From assembly GCF_009727055.1 (NCBI RefSeq), contig NC_052359.1, positions 9,395,487-9,459,486 of the forward strand: a DNA stretch of 64,000 nucleotides. Direction: 5' to 3'. The stretch is from Benincasa hispida (Eukaryota; Streptophyta; Magnoliopsida; Cucurbitales; Cucurbitaceae). Made by a program: the position numbers and the translations under genes. Each line of letters starts with the position of its first letter. Position 1 is the stretch's first letter. The notes under the pieces are model-generated. The model was given only the letters and a program-made list of their open reading frames with translations, was not told the origin of the DNA and ran no database searches. Below, one piece after another: positions 37,387 through 48,722 of the stretch.

Positions 37387-39045
37387 AACGATGTGATCAA
37401 AATCGTTCATGTGGAGATATTCGAGTGGGGTATCCCTATACAATGAGATTGTATAAGACCAGATCCAAAATACTTAATCTCTCTCAATAACACTGTTGAC
37501 TGAAAAGATTAATATTTTATAGGATAACCATGTGTAACTTGATCTCATCTTGAATGAGTGATGGACTTTTGTCTACGAGAGCTATCATTTGATTTGTATA
37601 GGTGAAAGTGGCCTGAGTCACCAACTCAATAAGCCTACTATTTTGGAGACTTGTCCGAAGTAGGGAGCTAGGAACATAACTTCATAAGATGAAATTCGTT
37701 TCTTCATGTTTTAAGGTAAGTAGATGAATAGTTCTCTTAAGTGCCAATTTTGTGTTTTGAACAAAGGGTACCTATCCTCTCATTAGCTCGAGAAGGACTT
37801 GGTTTATTATAGGACCATAATCAGATTGTTCATCAAAGAGGTTAGTAGTATTTAAGGAGTCAGAGGTAGTTACAGGGATAAAACGGTAATTTGACCCTGT
37901 TGTAATTACGAACAACTCATGAAGGACCGACTTACTTGTAACGGTTAAATCCATGGACGCAAAATATTCTACAGCGTGAAGAGTACATTTGTAGGTCTTT
38001 AGTGGAGTGATCCACTGTTAATGAATGTTGATTAACGTAATTAAAGAGTTTTAGTTAATCTTGGATAATTGCAACTTCTACTCTGTAGGTCTATTAGGTT
38101 CCTGCTAGCTCACAATGGGTAAACAAGGACTATTAATTTTGAAAGAATTTGAATTGTTCAAATTAATTAAGAGAACAACATTAATCGTATATGATACAAT
38201 TGGTATAATGTATATAGATACATTATAATATAAAATTAATTTTGAATAAGATTCAAAACTAAACTATATGAGACAAGGAGATTTATTATATTTGAATAAG
38301 ATTCAAATAATAAATAATATGAATGATATTCATATTAAAACTATAGATTAAAAATTAATATGAATAAGATTCATATTAAAATTATAAGTTAGGTGAGAAA
38401 TGCACATTTGAATATAATTCAAGACTTTAATTAAATATTAGATAATTAATTAATTAATTAAATTAAACTAAATTGGTTAAGTTAAATTAAATTTAATGAA
38501 TAAGGAAGTGGATAATGGTTATCAAATTTAATTAACTAAATTAAATTATTTTAATTTGATTAAATTAAATAAATAAGTGGGAGTTATCCCATTAGATGAG
38601 ATAAAACAAAAAGAGAAGGTGGTTTTTTTTTTTTCTTATTTTTTATTTTATGGGAGTGGACCGATAAATTCTTGTAGAGAAAAATTACTCCTCATCTTCT
38701 TCTCCTCTCTCTCAATGAATTTTACAGAGAAGTGAGTTCTTTGCAAAAGGATCTCCTAAAATTCAATTCTCTACTCTCTTTCAAAAGTAGGTTCCCACAC
38801 TTGCCAAGAGAATAGCTTGGAAGATCTGATGGTGGCTTCACGTTCACGCGCTAGAGGAGACCTTGATGCTATATGTTGAGGAAGAAGAAGAATTGTTAGA
38901 ATCCTTGAAGAGTGTTTTCAAAGGTAAGTTATTTCTTCTTCTCTATAAAATTAGCTTTTACTTCATGCTTAATCTTTGCTACATTGTGAATACATATTGT
39001 GAAAGTAAATGGATCACTCTCTTCCATTGTGGGTTTCAATCCGAC
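37387..39045 (+). mobile_element. 5'-truncated LTR remnant, plus orientation
   Basis: From 'ccaaacgatgtgatc' the sequence follows the B-type LTR (48,723-50,630, opposite strand) block by block: 'caatgagattgtataagacc', 'gtaagtagatgaatagttc', 'ggagtcagaggtagttacag', 'gtctttagtggagtg' and a terminal 'ctcttccattgtgggtttc'. The first about 300 bases of the LTR are missing. No PBS follows it and no coding region is attached. Open frames in the 3' part (near 38,863-39,048) are chance. Confidence 0.75.
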
Positions 39046-40841
39046 TAAAATAGTCTGAGTTATAATACTCTATATTTGGAGTGTATACTATTTTAGTCTA
39101 GGTTATAATAGCGAGGTTGCATGTTATTTTAGTCCATTTTTAGATTGATTTACTATTTTTTTTATTATACAAGCAATGATACCTTAAATATCATATTTTG
39201 ACAACTACATAAATTAACAGAATTTATTTCTTTATTTTTGCAGAACTCAATTGATTAAAACATATATTTATAATCAAGAGAAAATTTTAGGACACTCAAA
39301 CTTATAGTATATAAGTTTGAGGGTTTATTTAATTTCATTGGTTTCATTTTTCTTAAGAATTAAACTAAAAGAAAAAGAGGGAAAAAAAAAAACTTTTTTG
39401 GTCTATAGGTTTTGGGTCTAGTTTCCATTTTGTCCTTATGTTTCAAAATATTATACAAGTTGACATCAAAAGTGTCTTTTTACACAAGTTTGTTTAATTT
39501 GGTATACTTAACTAATGTCAAATTACATAAAAGAAAACTATTGAACATTATGAACCGGTTGCTTAAGGTGATCGTCAGAGTTAGCCACCGAAGGTAGTAG
39601 TCGTTGGAGCTAGTTGTCATCCAAAAGTGAGGGTTGAAAGTGATCTTTGCTAGAGTTGGTTGCCAGAGGTGACCATCAGAGTTGGTCATCGAAGTTGAAC
39701 ACTGGTGGATTGAATTATTAGAAATGTTGAAGGGAAAAAGAGTGGATTATTATAACCACTAAATTCTAAATAGTTTTACGGTAATAAAACGAGGATTGAA
39801 ATAAAGACTCCCCATTAATTTAAATATATGATTTAGTATTTAGTGTTTGGATATAATTTTGGTTTAGCGTTTAAAATTGAAAAATTATAAGTGTAGCTTT
39901 CTTTAATGTTTGGACCAATTCAGTCTTGTTTACCCGTACTATTAGAAGCCCAAGTAATTAGTCCTATATTTCTATAGCTAATTAAATCTTAGATAGCTTC
40001 ATGTAATTTCTTGGTCCTATGGTGTCTTATGTCTAAGGTCACATGACAACGTATGTCTAACCTCTTAATTCTGTATTCTTCAATGAAATTCTTTTTTATC
40101 TTAATCTTCTTAGCATTAAGAATCCACTGACATGCTAACTTAAATGATCCGTTCAAATTAACAAGATAACATAAGTTTCAACAAAAGAAATAGAAAACAA
40201 GAGAATGATGCAATACGATTGCATTAGTTAAGCTATGTTATTCTTTAGGATGTCTACAAAATCGAATCTCTTACAAAAATTGGCTCATAAATAAAGAGAA
40301 ATAAGAACACTTTTTTGAATAGAAAGCTACGAGTTACAATTTAGCCGAAGGATGAAATAACAGAAAAATAATTAGAAGGAGAAAACTATACTAAAGAACA
40401 AACTTGGGAAATATATTTCCGTATATAAATGGTATATTTTTCCAATTTCATTATTTTGAGATGTATTTTAGTTTTAATCCAAAAATAGATTGTATATATT
40501 CATCTTATTGTAATATGGAATTGCAAAAATATATTTTTTCCTGTTAAAAATCACTAGGACACAATTTAAATCATGAAAAAATAATTTAATATTTAATTTT
40601 ACTTTTAAATACAATTATTTTTATATCATCGAAATTGATTTTGAGTAATTACAAATATATTTTCGAGTGGGTTTGAAAATGACAAAAGTAATTTTGATAA
40701 TTTTAGAATCATTTCTAAAAATAATTGACAACTTTGGTAAAGTATATTTCTTCGATAGAAAGATTAGATAATTAAATTTCAACCTCTCCACCTATTGTCA
40801 AACTAAGAAACAGTTCACAAATAATAAAATTTGAACTTTTA
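39046..40841. other. Intergenic, no recognisable feature
   Basis: AT-rich DNA with no supported gene. Overlapping short open frames on both strands near 39,410-39,690 carry no recognisable domain. Confidence 0.5.
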
Positions 40842-41131
40842 GGTCCCGTTTGGTATACATTTGGCTTTTGTTTTTGTTTTTGTTTTTTTAAATTAAGTCT
40901 ATTTCATTCACATTTCTTACAATGATTTACATATTTCTGAAGTACAATAGTTGAATTCTTAATCAAATTCTAAAAATAAAAGCAACTTTTTTTTAAAAAA
41001 ATTTTTTAGTTCTCAAAATTTAGCTTGGTTTCTAAAACCACGGTAAAAAGTAGATAATAAAAAAAGAAATTTAGAAGTGGAAATAGTTTCTATAGACTTA
41101 ATTAAAAAAAAAAAACAAAATGTTACCGGTT
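40842..41131. mobile_element. MITE of the CCCGTTTGGTA family
   Basis: The left end is 'ggtcccgtttggtatacatttgg' followed by repeated 'tttttg'. The right end, 'aaaaacaaaatgttaccgg', is its imperfect inverse. The core phrases 'attaagtctatttcattcac' and 'ttacaatgatttacatatt' match the copy at 2,399-2,600. Confidence 0.6.
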
Positions 41132-41440
41132 AATAATGCAAAGTTTAACAAAGCTGCATTAATTATGAATGGATTTGGATAATTTTTGAGGTTCAGTGAA
41201 TCCAAAGTTGGATATGATTATATTCCAGTTTGTGTGTGACAACACTTCAAGTAGGTACTATGTTGTTGACACAACATTTTGATTTTGATTGAATTGTACT
41301 CAATAATATATTTTTTTTTTCATAATTATTAATTCAATATGATCCAATAATTTAACTAGAGCAAATTACGAAAACTATTATTGAAGTAGGATAGTAATTA
41401 CAATTACATTATCAAATTTCAACTATAAAAGTTAATTATT

Positions 41441-41670
41441 GATCCCGACAAGTTTCGTAACCCTTCATTGTTTCTGCAACTCCATTTTCCCGAGGAGCGT
41501 ATTGTGAACAGCTAAATAGATGATGGACCTTCAAATAATCATCAAACTCTTGCAACGTGTATATTCTCTACCATTGTCAGTCCTCAGACATCTTTTCCTT
41601 TGATTGAGTTAATTTTCCACCCTCGTGTTCTTGGGGATCTTCACTCTCAGAACATTGTCTCAACCAAATA
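41441..41670 (-). pseudogene. Orphan copia integrase fragment
   Basis: On the minus strand, two frames separated by a shift and a stop give LRTDNGREY and then QYAPRENGVAE. These are the conserved integrase-core stretches around the second and third catalytic acidic residues of Ty1/copia polyproteins. Only about 230 bases survive, and no LTR or other domain is nearby. It is unrelated in position to the larger copia element at 50.6-55.9 kb. Confidence 0.7.
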
Positions 41671-42681
41671 ATAATTTTAAATTAATTTAATCTACTTAAT
41701 AATCAAATTTACTCAAATTAGAATCAAGTAACCATTTCAATTAATCCAAAAGGACCAAATTAATGTAATCTCTAAACAATGAAAATAGTCTTACCAAAGA
41801 ACATGAGAGGTTTTTTTTTTTTTTTTTTTTCTTCTTCTTCTTGTAAAAGACATATTTTGGGTTAGTACATATATCCGAATATTTTCACTTTGTGGATACG
41901 TTCTTAGTACCCTCATTATATCTCACTCCTTTCATTAATATTCAATGAATCTAGAGAAAGCATCTAAAGGACGAAACAAAGAGGAGGACTAGTGATAAGT
42001 TAATTAGAGTTAATCAGTACATTATGTGTTACAAAAAGGAGTCAAATTGAGGGCGATGGTAGAAGATCCATAGTCCTTAAAGAGGCTTGACCTATGTGAC
42101 CAAAAGCCCGCGAGGGTCCAAACGTCTTCTCATAGATTTATAATATTTTTGAAAGTACAATCTTTTCAAAAAAGGGAAAAAAAAAATTGAATGTACACTG
42201 ATGAAATTTAGATTTTTAAAACCACAGAGACTAGAATGTGGAATGAAACACAAATTATATGAACCAAAATGGTATTTTAATGTTTAATAAATTTAGGCCA
42301 TATGTTAGTGAATAATAACCGTTTTTACTTGATGATTCCACCTAAAATAAACTCAAAATCAATTTAATAAAACTCCAAAGTATGAGAGGAAAAATCATCA
42401 CATTATTCTTCCTCGATAAGTAGGGTAAAATAATGAAAATCGAGAGATAAAAAATCACTCATATTAATGAAAAATTGTCATCCTCAAATTTCATTCCAAC
42501 ATATTTTTCTTTAATATAATGTTCATCACTCGTTGCATTTAAAGAAATTCTGTAAACGTGTATTTGTATTAACGATTTTAAAATAAAATCTCAATAGTGG
42601 TCTAAATTTATTAATTATGAAAGTTTAGAGTTTTAATTAATATAACTATTAGTTTTGAGTGATACAACTCTAAAAGTTAAA

Positions 42682-42972
42682 TCCCGTTTGGAACAATTTG
42701 ATTTTTGATTTTTAGTTTTTGAGATGAAGTCTATAATTTACTCTTCCACATTTATATTTCTTGCTTTGTTATTTACTTCTTAATAACGTTTTAAAAAACC
42801 AAACTAACTTTTGAAAACTAAAAAAAAAAATTTTAATTTTTTTTTTAAAGTTTTGGAATCCGACTAAGAAATCAACTCTGGTATTTAACAAAAATGCAAA
42901 TCATGGTAAAAAAAAAAAAGTAAGAGAAAATAGTCTTAATTTTAAAAAACGAAATAATTATCAAATGGGTCT
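42682..42972. mobile_element. MITE of the CCCGTTTGG family
   Basis: The ends 'cccgtttggaacaatttg' and the inverse of 'taattatcaaatgggtctta' bound a core with 'ttgagatgaagtctataat' and 'tatttcttgctttgttatt'. It is non-coding and the fifth or sixth copy of this family in the window. Confidence 0.6.
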
Positions 42973-43609
42973 TATGGTTACAAATCGAATATTCTCCTAA
43001 CTTTAAAGGCTGTTTTTTTTTTTCTTTTTTGCAACAATATACTAAAAAATGTGGAATTAGGAGATACACGAAATATTTTAACTAGGTTAACACATCCGTA
43101 GCATTCTAATTTAAAAATCTTTGATTGACGAAACCTTGTACTATCCGTCCTCCCTCTATTTCTTTCTCCCTTTTATCCTACACAAATAGAATAGCCCACC
43201 TTGTAAAATTGTTTTGTTTTTTGGCATACTAGGTTTTATGATTGGTTGGGCCAAAAGAATGTAACTTAAGAATTATATATTATAGTGAAGAAGAAATGAA
43301 AATGAAAATGAAAAGCATGTGGTTTATAAGTGATGGGAAGTTATGATAGTACAGCTCATAAGTGTAAATGATAATAATATATTTGTAAAGCAAAGCATAG
43401 TTATGATTGTCATGTATTTAATTGTGTGATTGTGTTGGCTGAACCGTGTGTGAGTGTGAGTCCTGTCTTGTCTTTTTTTTTTTAATGAGATTTTAAGAAC
43501 AAAAAACGGCAAAACCTTGAATCATCCTGACTGTTTAATTTCCCTTTCTTTTGTTGTTTGTCTTTGTTTTATGATTCCCCACGAACTCCCCACGCTTTCA
43601 CTTTTCTTG

Positions 43610-43616
43610 TATAAAT
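43610..43616 (+). promoter_or_regulatory. Candidate TATA box of the ERF gene
   Basis: TATAAAT lies 308 bases before the ATG at 43,918. Pyrimidine-rich DNA follows, including a (CT)n run at about 43,670-43,687 and another near 43,769-43,781, as is common in plant 5' UTRs. A second TATA-like stretch (ttataatgtatat) lies near 43,780. The choice between them is a guess without transcript data. Confidence 0.35.
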
Positions 43617-43917
43617 TTCTCTTACTTTGTCTCTTTTCTTCCTTAATTCCTATACTTCCACTTCTCTTTCTCTCTCTCTCTCTCTCCTATTTCTACCTTA
43701 TTTTTTTTCTCTCAATTTCCCTATTTACCCTTCTCTGTCTCCTCCCTTAAACCTCTCTTAAATCACATCTCTCTCTCTCTTATAATGTATATGTATGTAG
43801 GAGGCTGACCCAAAATATACCTATAGAAGTATAGGCTAATAGACTCATCAGTATCATACCTTTTCTTTATCCATCAAACCTAACCCTTTTTTAACTATAA
43901 TCCCAAGACATCTTTTC

Positions 43918-44427
43918 ATGGCCTCTACCTCCTCAAAGAGACATGATCAATACAAAGGAATCCGCTGCCGGAGCAGCAAATGGGTGTCGGAGATTCGTGA
44001 GCCACGTAAGACTACTCGAATATGGCTCGGTACCTATCCTACTCCCGAGATGGCTGCTGCTGCCTACGATGTAGCCGCACTCGCACTCAAGGGTTGCAAT
44101 GCTGTTCTCAACTTCCCCGACTCGATCGGTTCCTATCCGGTTCCGGCTTCCACATCCCCAGCCGATATCCGTATTGCTGCCGCTGCTGCTGCCGCTTTGA
44201 GAAAAGTTGATGATCAAGGAGAAAGCAATTACCATAGCTCTCACTATCAGTGTCCGCCAACCAATGAGTTTGTCGACGAAGAGGCGCTGTTCGGAATGCC
44301 GAATCTGCTGGTTGACATGGCGGAGGGAATGCTGTTGTCACCGCCACGAATCAGCTCGTCGCCATCTCGACACGACTACTACTCATGGAACTCAAGTGGA
44401 GATGGAAATCTTTGGAGTTACCCCTAG
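43918..44427 (+). CDS. AP2/ERF transcription factor, DREB type
   Basis: Single exon, 169 residues, with a true ATG. One AP2 DNA-binding domain covers residues 12-68 (YKGIRCRS…AVLNFP). Val23 and Glu28 correspond to the Val14/Glu19 pair that marks DREB-type rather than ERF-type domains. The domain retains [27 protein letters not shown] and LNFP. The usual x-W-G before KW is replaced by S-S with one residue lost, so a normally conserved Trp is absent. A polyalanine run (87-93), an acidic-hydrophobic segment (120-140) and a C-terminal LWSY (165-168) as in CBF/DREB proteins follow; these are likely activation features. Known family role: nuclear regulators that bind DRE/CRT or GCC elements in stress and developmental responses. 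It may be an ERF020-like member, but I am not sure of the exact subgroup. It is not a shadow of the antisense frames. Confidence 0.93.
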   Translation: MASTSSKRHDQYKGIRCRSSKWVSEIREPRKTTRIWLGTYPTPEMAAAAYDVAALALKGCNAVLNFPDSIGSYPVPASTSPADIRIAAAAAAALRKVDDQGESNYHSSHYQCPPTNEFVDEEALFGMPNLLVDMAEGMLLSPPRISSSPSRHDYYSWNSSGDGNLWSYP

Positions 44428-45796
44428 AGGAAAAAAGAAACAAAAATTAACCATGAAAAAACTCCATGAATCCGAACATATCTAATTTAATCACATCATG
44501 GGGAAAAAAAATTAAGAAAAAAGGTAAAGAATTTAAGATCATCAAACGACAAGGATTTGGAAAAAATTAGAATAATAATGAATATGTTTTTGCTTCATTG
44601 AGAAGGTGTTTAGAACAGTACTAGAGAGAGTAAAAAACATGAATGAAGTGAGTTTTAGATTTGGATAGGGACACGGTTTTGGCTGGAAAATTGGAAAAGG
44701 AGAGATTTTGAGTTGGATTATGTCTGTTTTTTTTCTCTCTCTTTTTTTATTTTTATTTTTATTATGAGATAAAGTAAGAGAGAGATTGTGGTATTGTGGA
44801 TTTTGATTGGTCCACATTTTTTTTTTTTTTTTTTTTTGTGTTTGAATTATGAATTTTGGTTTGTACCAAATCTATGAACTACAGTTGTCGGTAATAATTT
44901 GGTTTGTTGATATGTCAGACTACTTTTATTTTTTTATTTTTTTTTATTTTTCCTGTTTTTGTATTATTAGAATTCAGTGTGTGTTCCTCTTCCTCTCTCA
45001 TTAGTCTTTATTGTATATATCCAAGTTGTTTCTTTCAATTAATGGAATAAGACTCGTACTACAGAAAAATTTCTCGAGATACAGAGAAATTAAATGATCT
45101 TTTGGTTGAATATAAAGAAATTTGAGAAAAAAATAATATAATTAATTAAATTTCGTTGGATAATAATTTGGATTTTTTTTAAAGAATTTACTCGAACATT
45201 GATGTATTTATTTAAATATTATTCTAAAAACAAAAATTAAAAATCAAATCGTTATCGAATAGGAATAAATATATATTTTTAGTTTATTTTATTAATGTGT
45301 TACCTTTGGCTTTAATAGGGTAAAACTAACCCTATGAAGATTTGGATAAATACTTTTATTAGTTGGCTATAAAACACTTTTTATATTTTTAAAAGTAATT
45401 CAAATTTAGCTCACCAAAAGTGTTTTTTAGATGTCCTTTAATAATATTTTTTGTTGACTAAGGTTAATGTAACCCAAAACTAAATTGATCAGAAAATGTT
45501 TTTTTACTATAAACGACGTTTAAAATATGGATGTGAGTTTTTTTCTTACAAAATTATAAAAATGAAATAATATATTTCAATTGATAAATAAAAGTTTTAA
45601 GCAATTTCTTTTAAAAAAATTGACATGTTATCTTTGCATAGTAACTTTATATGGCTTATTTTTATGAATTTTTTACATTATAATGAAAATATCGATTCAT
45701 TCATCATGTTGATATCAAATCCATAAAAATGTGAAAATATGGACAGAAATATTGACTCATTGATAAAAACTTAATACTATGTTTTGAAAAGATAAA
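44428..45796. other. ERF 3' region and intergenic DNA
   Basis: The 3' UTR probably lies in the first few hundred bases. A T-run of about 20 bases is at 44,817-44,837. No further gene is supported; the antisense 91-codon frame at 44,542-44,817 is low complexity. Confidence 0.45.
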
Positions 45797-46330
45797 GACC
45801 TGTTTGGTAGAGAATTCAGATTTTGTTTTATGTTTTTAGCTTCACTGAATTCAGCAAATATGTATTCGACAGACAATCTAAATTTTGGTTTTGAAAACTA
45901 TTATCGGATTTTGTGATCTAAACAATGCAAATTTTGAAAATAACATTTTTATGTTTTCATTGTATCTAGATTTTGAATTTTAAATTTTAAAATGTAGAAT
46001 AATATCAATAAAATAACAATATAAAAATACAATATGTCATGTTATAAACTCAAATCATTTTTTAAAAACATGACATACGTTATATAATGTATTATAAATC
46101 ATAAAATATTAAGAAATAATAATATATAAATTTTTAACATAAATCATATTAAAAAATAAATTTATAATACTTTATTGTCAACTAAATATTAGTGAATAAC
46201 TCTAACTAGTTAAATATCTAATTTCTAAATCTGTTACCAAACATATATCTAAAAACATGAAATACAACTCTTTCTTCATTGAATCCTTTATTTTGAAATT
46301 TCCGTTTTCAAATTCTCTACCAAACAGGCC
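45797..46330. mobile_element. MITE, 534 bp, with clear terminal inverted repeats
   Basis: The ends are GACCTGTTTGGTAGAGAATT and, inverted, GGCCTGTTTGGTAGAGAATT, differing at one base. ATAAA lies directly on both sides (45,792-45,796 and 46,331-46,335), a possible 5-bp target duplication, although chance is not excluded in AT-rich DNA. The interior is non-coding and AT-rich. Confidence 0.8.
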
Positions 46331-46899
46331 ATAAATTATTCAACTTGACCCCATAATTTAACTCTAGAAAAAAACAATCGTTAAATGCGAGTAGATAAAC
46401 AATCTACGTGCTCCCTAATAACTACTAGATCTAAATTCGAAATACTTTTTTCTCATAATCCGATGATGAAAAACTGTTAACCACGTTATAATGTCTCACC
46501 AAATAATTTCTCTTTTCAAAAGCGTTCTATGTAACCCACCTTTTTTAACATAGGAAATGTTTGTTAGGAGGCAAACCCACTGAAAAACATCCAATACAGT
46601 GTATAGAAAAAGGAGATCATAGCAACCTTTTTGAAGCAAAAGTTTGAATTTGAAGGCACCTGAGAACTTCATCTACTGATTTTTATGTCTTTTATTGGGG
46701 TCAATAACGCGTAAAAGTGATTTATTTTTCAAAAATATCATATAACACAAGATGTCATAATCATAGATTTTAAATCAAACATAAAACCAAACCAAATATA
46801 TATTGATTATTAATTTAAATCACCAACAAAAATTAGATGAGTTATGGTTTCATTCCCTAATTATGAATACAATTTTTGTGGTTGGAGAAGTCTATTTAA

Positions 46900-48045
46900 T
46901 AGTATATGACTATTAGTTGGAGTTCCGAATTGGCTATATTTGTTTAAGAATGTTTGGGGTTGTCGTTGCTTTGGTTGGTGGTTGTCTAAGAAAATGTCTT
47001 ATAGGATGTTTCTTAGGATGTTGATTCTGCAAATTATTTTTTCATTTTTTAGAATATATTTTGCGATGTTTTCCTTATTTATGGTCTGCCGAATTTGAAT
47101 GGGGATAATTTTCCTTCTTTCTACTATATCTATTTAAGAGAAAGATGTTGTCTTGTTAGGGTTGTCGCTTATGTTTTATGAGTTAAGTACGATTATGCAT
47201 TGTGGTTGAATAGCAAAGCTCTCTATGATTCTAGTCTAGTGAAGTGGTCTTCATTTGTAAGTGGAAAGATAAAGTGTGGTGAGAGGGTGTCTCACACTTA
47301 GGGGGAGCCTAGGTGATTTTTCACTAATATTCAGATACTTAGGAATCTAAGTTCAATTTAGAAGGATCTCACGTCTAAGGGGAGCCTAGGTGATCAATAA
47401 TAAGTTAGGCTCTACATGCATCACTGTAATTGTCATTACTTTACAGATAAGTACAACGTTGTAAACATTTGACTTTTCATATGAGTAAATTTATCTTTTT
47501 CGGGCACATTGTTTCTCAGACATAGGTGGTATATCACCGAAATGGGTTACCAAACTCAGTGTGTTATTCGCCTAATTTTTTGTTGGTATGTTATTTGTTG
47601 TTTCTGTGATTGCCAAGATGAAACATTAGTGTTCTGTGTGACAGATCACCTTTAGTTTTACTATTGTGTGTACTTCTTTAATTGTTTGAGGTGATTCTTT
47701 TATAGGTGTTGGAGATTTGATTGGTTGGCTTTATATTTTCTTTAAGGCATTTGTTTTTGCAGTTGTCTCAAATAAAGTCTTAGCGTCTAGTTCAGACAAC
47801 AAATTACTTTCCTGCAGAATATTTTTTCCTTATCAGGAAAATTTTGGCTGATTTATTTCGTCTGACATTTTTCTTTATTGAGACACAACTTATCTTTTCT
47901 AAATAGGGATTTGTTTCCTTTCTTGGTTTCGTTTGTTAAAGGAGAATTATACTGATCATTTAGGGTTGCCACTTTTGTTATTTGAGCAACAATTTTTCTA
48001 TTCTTTAGCCGAACTGTGCAACATTGTGTTTTTGTTCTTTGTTCA
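46900..48045. other. Unclassified, possibly LTR-retroelement-derived region
   Basis: Less AT-rich than its surroundings and without a long open frame. Two copies of a purine-rich block, AGGGGGAGCCTAGGTGAT (47,299-47,316) and AAGGGGAGCCTAGGTGAT (47,377-47,394), stand 78 bases apart. Both are preceded by 'ctcac'. Such a block resembles the polypurine tract of some copia-group (Sirevirus-like) elements, which would make the DNA to its right LTR-like. No homologous second copy in the window confirms this. Confidence 0.35.
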
Positions 48046-48708
48046 CTATGTTGGGATTTTAAATCTATATGACATACTATATACACATACAAGATTTATT
48101 TAATTATAAGATACATCACATGCATAAATAATTAACACAAACTGATATGATTTAGTTTTGGCATTCCAAAGCAATCAAAGGCCTAAATTATTACATAAAT
48201 CAACAAAAACTAGCTCCAAAAAACTTTTGGACCGCTCGAACCACCCTAAACCGGACTCGAACCTCTCGAATTGAACCTCCAATGCTCAAAATTGGGCTGA
48301 ACGAGCTTAATAAGGTCGAACCGAACCTCCTTGACCCAAATCGGCTAAACCGATTCACTTAGACCACTAGTTTGGGCTGGCGCATGCATGTTGGGCTAGG
48401 ATGAACAGCATCGCAACGCTGCATCCCAACATTGTAACACCACGAGAAGTTCTTCACAATTCTGTGCTGGAACGAAGAACAGCGTCACGACGTTGCGAGG
48501 TAGTGGCTGAATGACTCCAATCAAATTACAGACTCTTAAGCACAAATTAAGACTCATCAATCAAGAGCAAATTACAAGAATTACAACATAATTGAAGAGA
48601 AAAAAAATGCCAAAATGCAGAAAAAACCATATTAGTTCACTATTTTCATACAACTTATGAAAAACACCCACAAAGCCAAAATTAACTCGAATTGAATGTT
48701 TAAATGAT
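48046..48708 (-). mobile_element. Internal leader of copia element B, truncated
   Basis: Directly inside the primer-binding site at 48,709-48,720, this non-coding stretch runs downward to about 48,046. Its last part (… 'catatagatttaaaatccc' on the minus strand) resembles the leader of the second copia element near 57,700 ('gaatctatatgacatataat' on the plus strand). No gag or pol of this element survives in the window. A 90-codon frame at 48,561-48,833 crosses the LTR/leader border and is not a gene. Confidence 0.55.
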
Positions 48709-48720
48709 GCTCTGATACCA
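48709..48720 (-). other. Primer-binding site complementary to initiator tRNA-Met
   Basis: The minus strand reads TGGTATCAGAGC, the standard copia-type primer site complementary to the 3' end of plant initiator tRNA-Met, followed by 'atc'. It sits two bases inside the inner end of the LTR at 48,723-50,630 and so fixes that LTR as a 5' LTR on the minus strand. Confidence 0.85.
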
Positions 48721-48722
48721 AT

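Noticed and set aside
43933..44347. Antisense and alternate-frame open frames over the ERF gene
   Set aside because: Shadows of the AP2/ERF coding sequence; only the plus frame from 43,918 carries family motifs.
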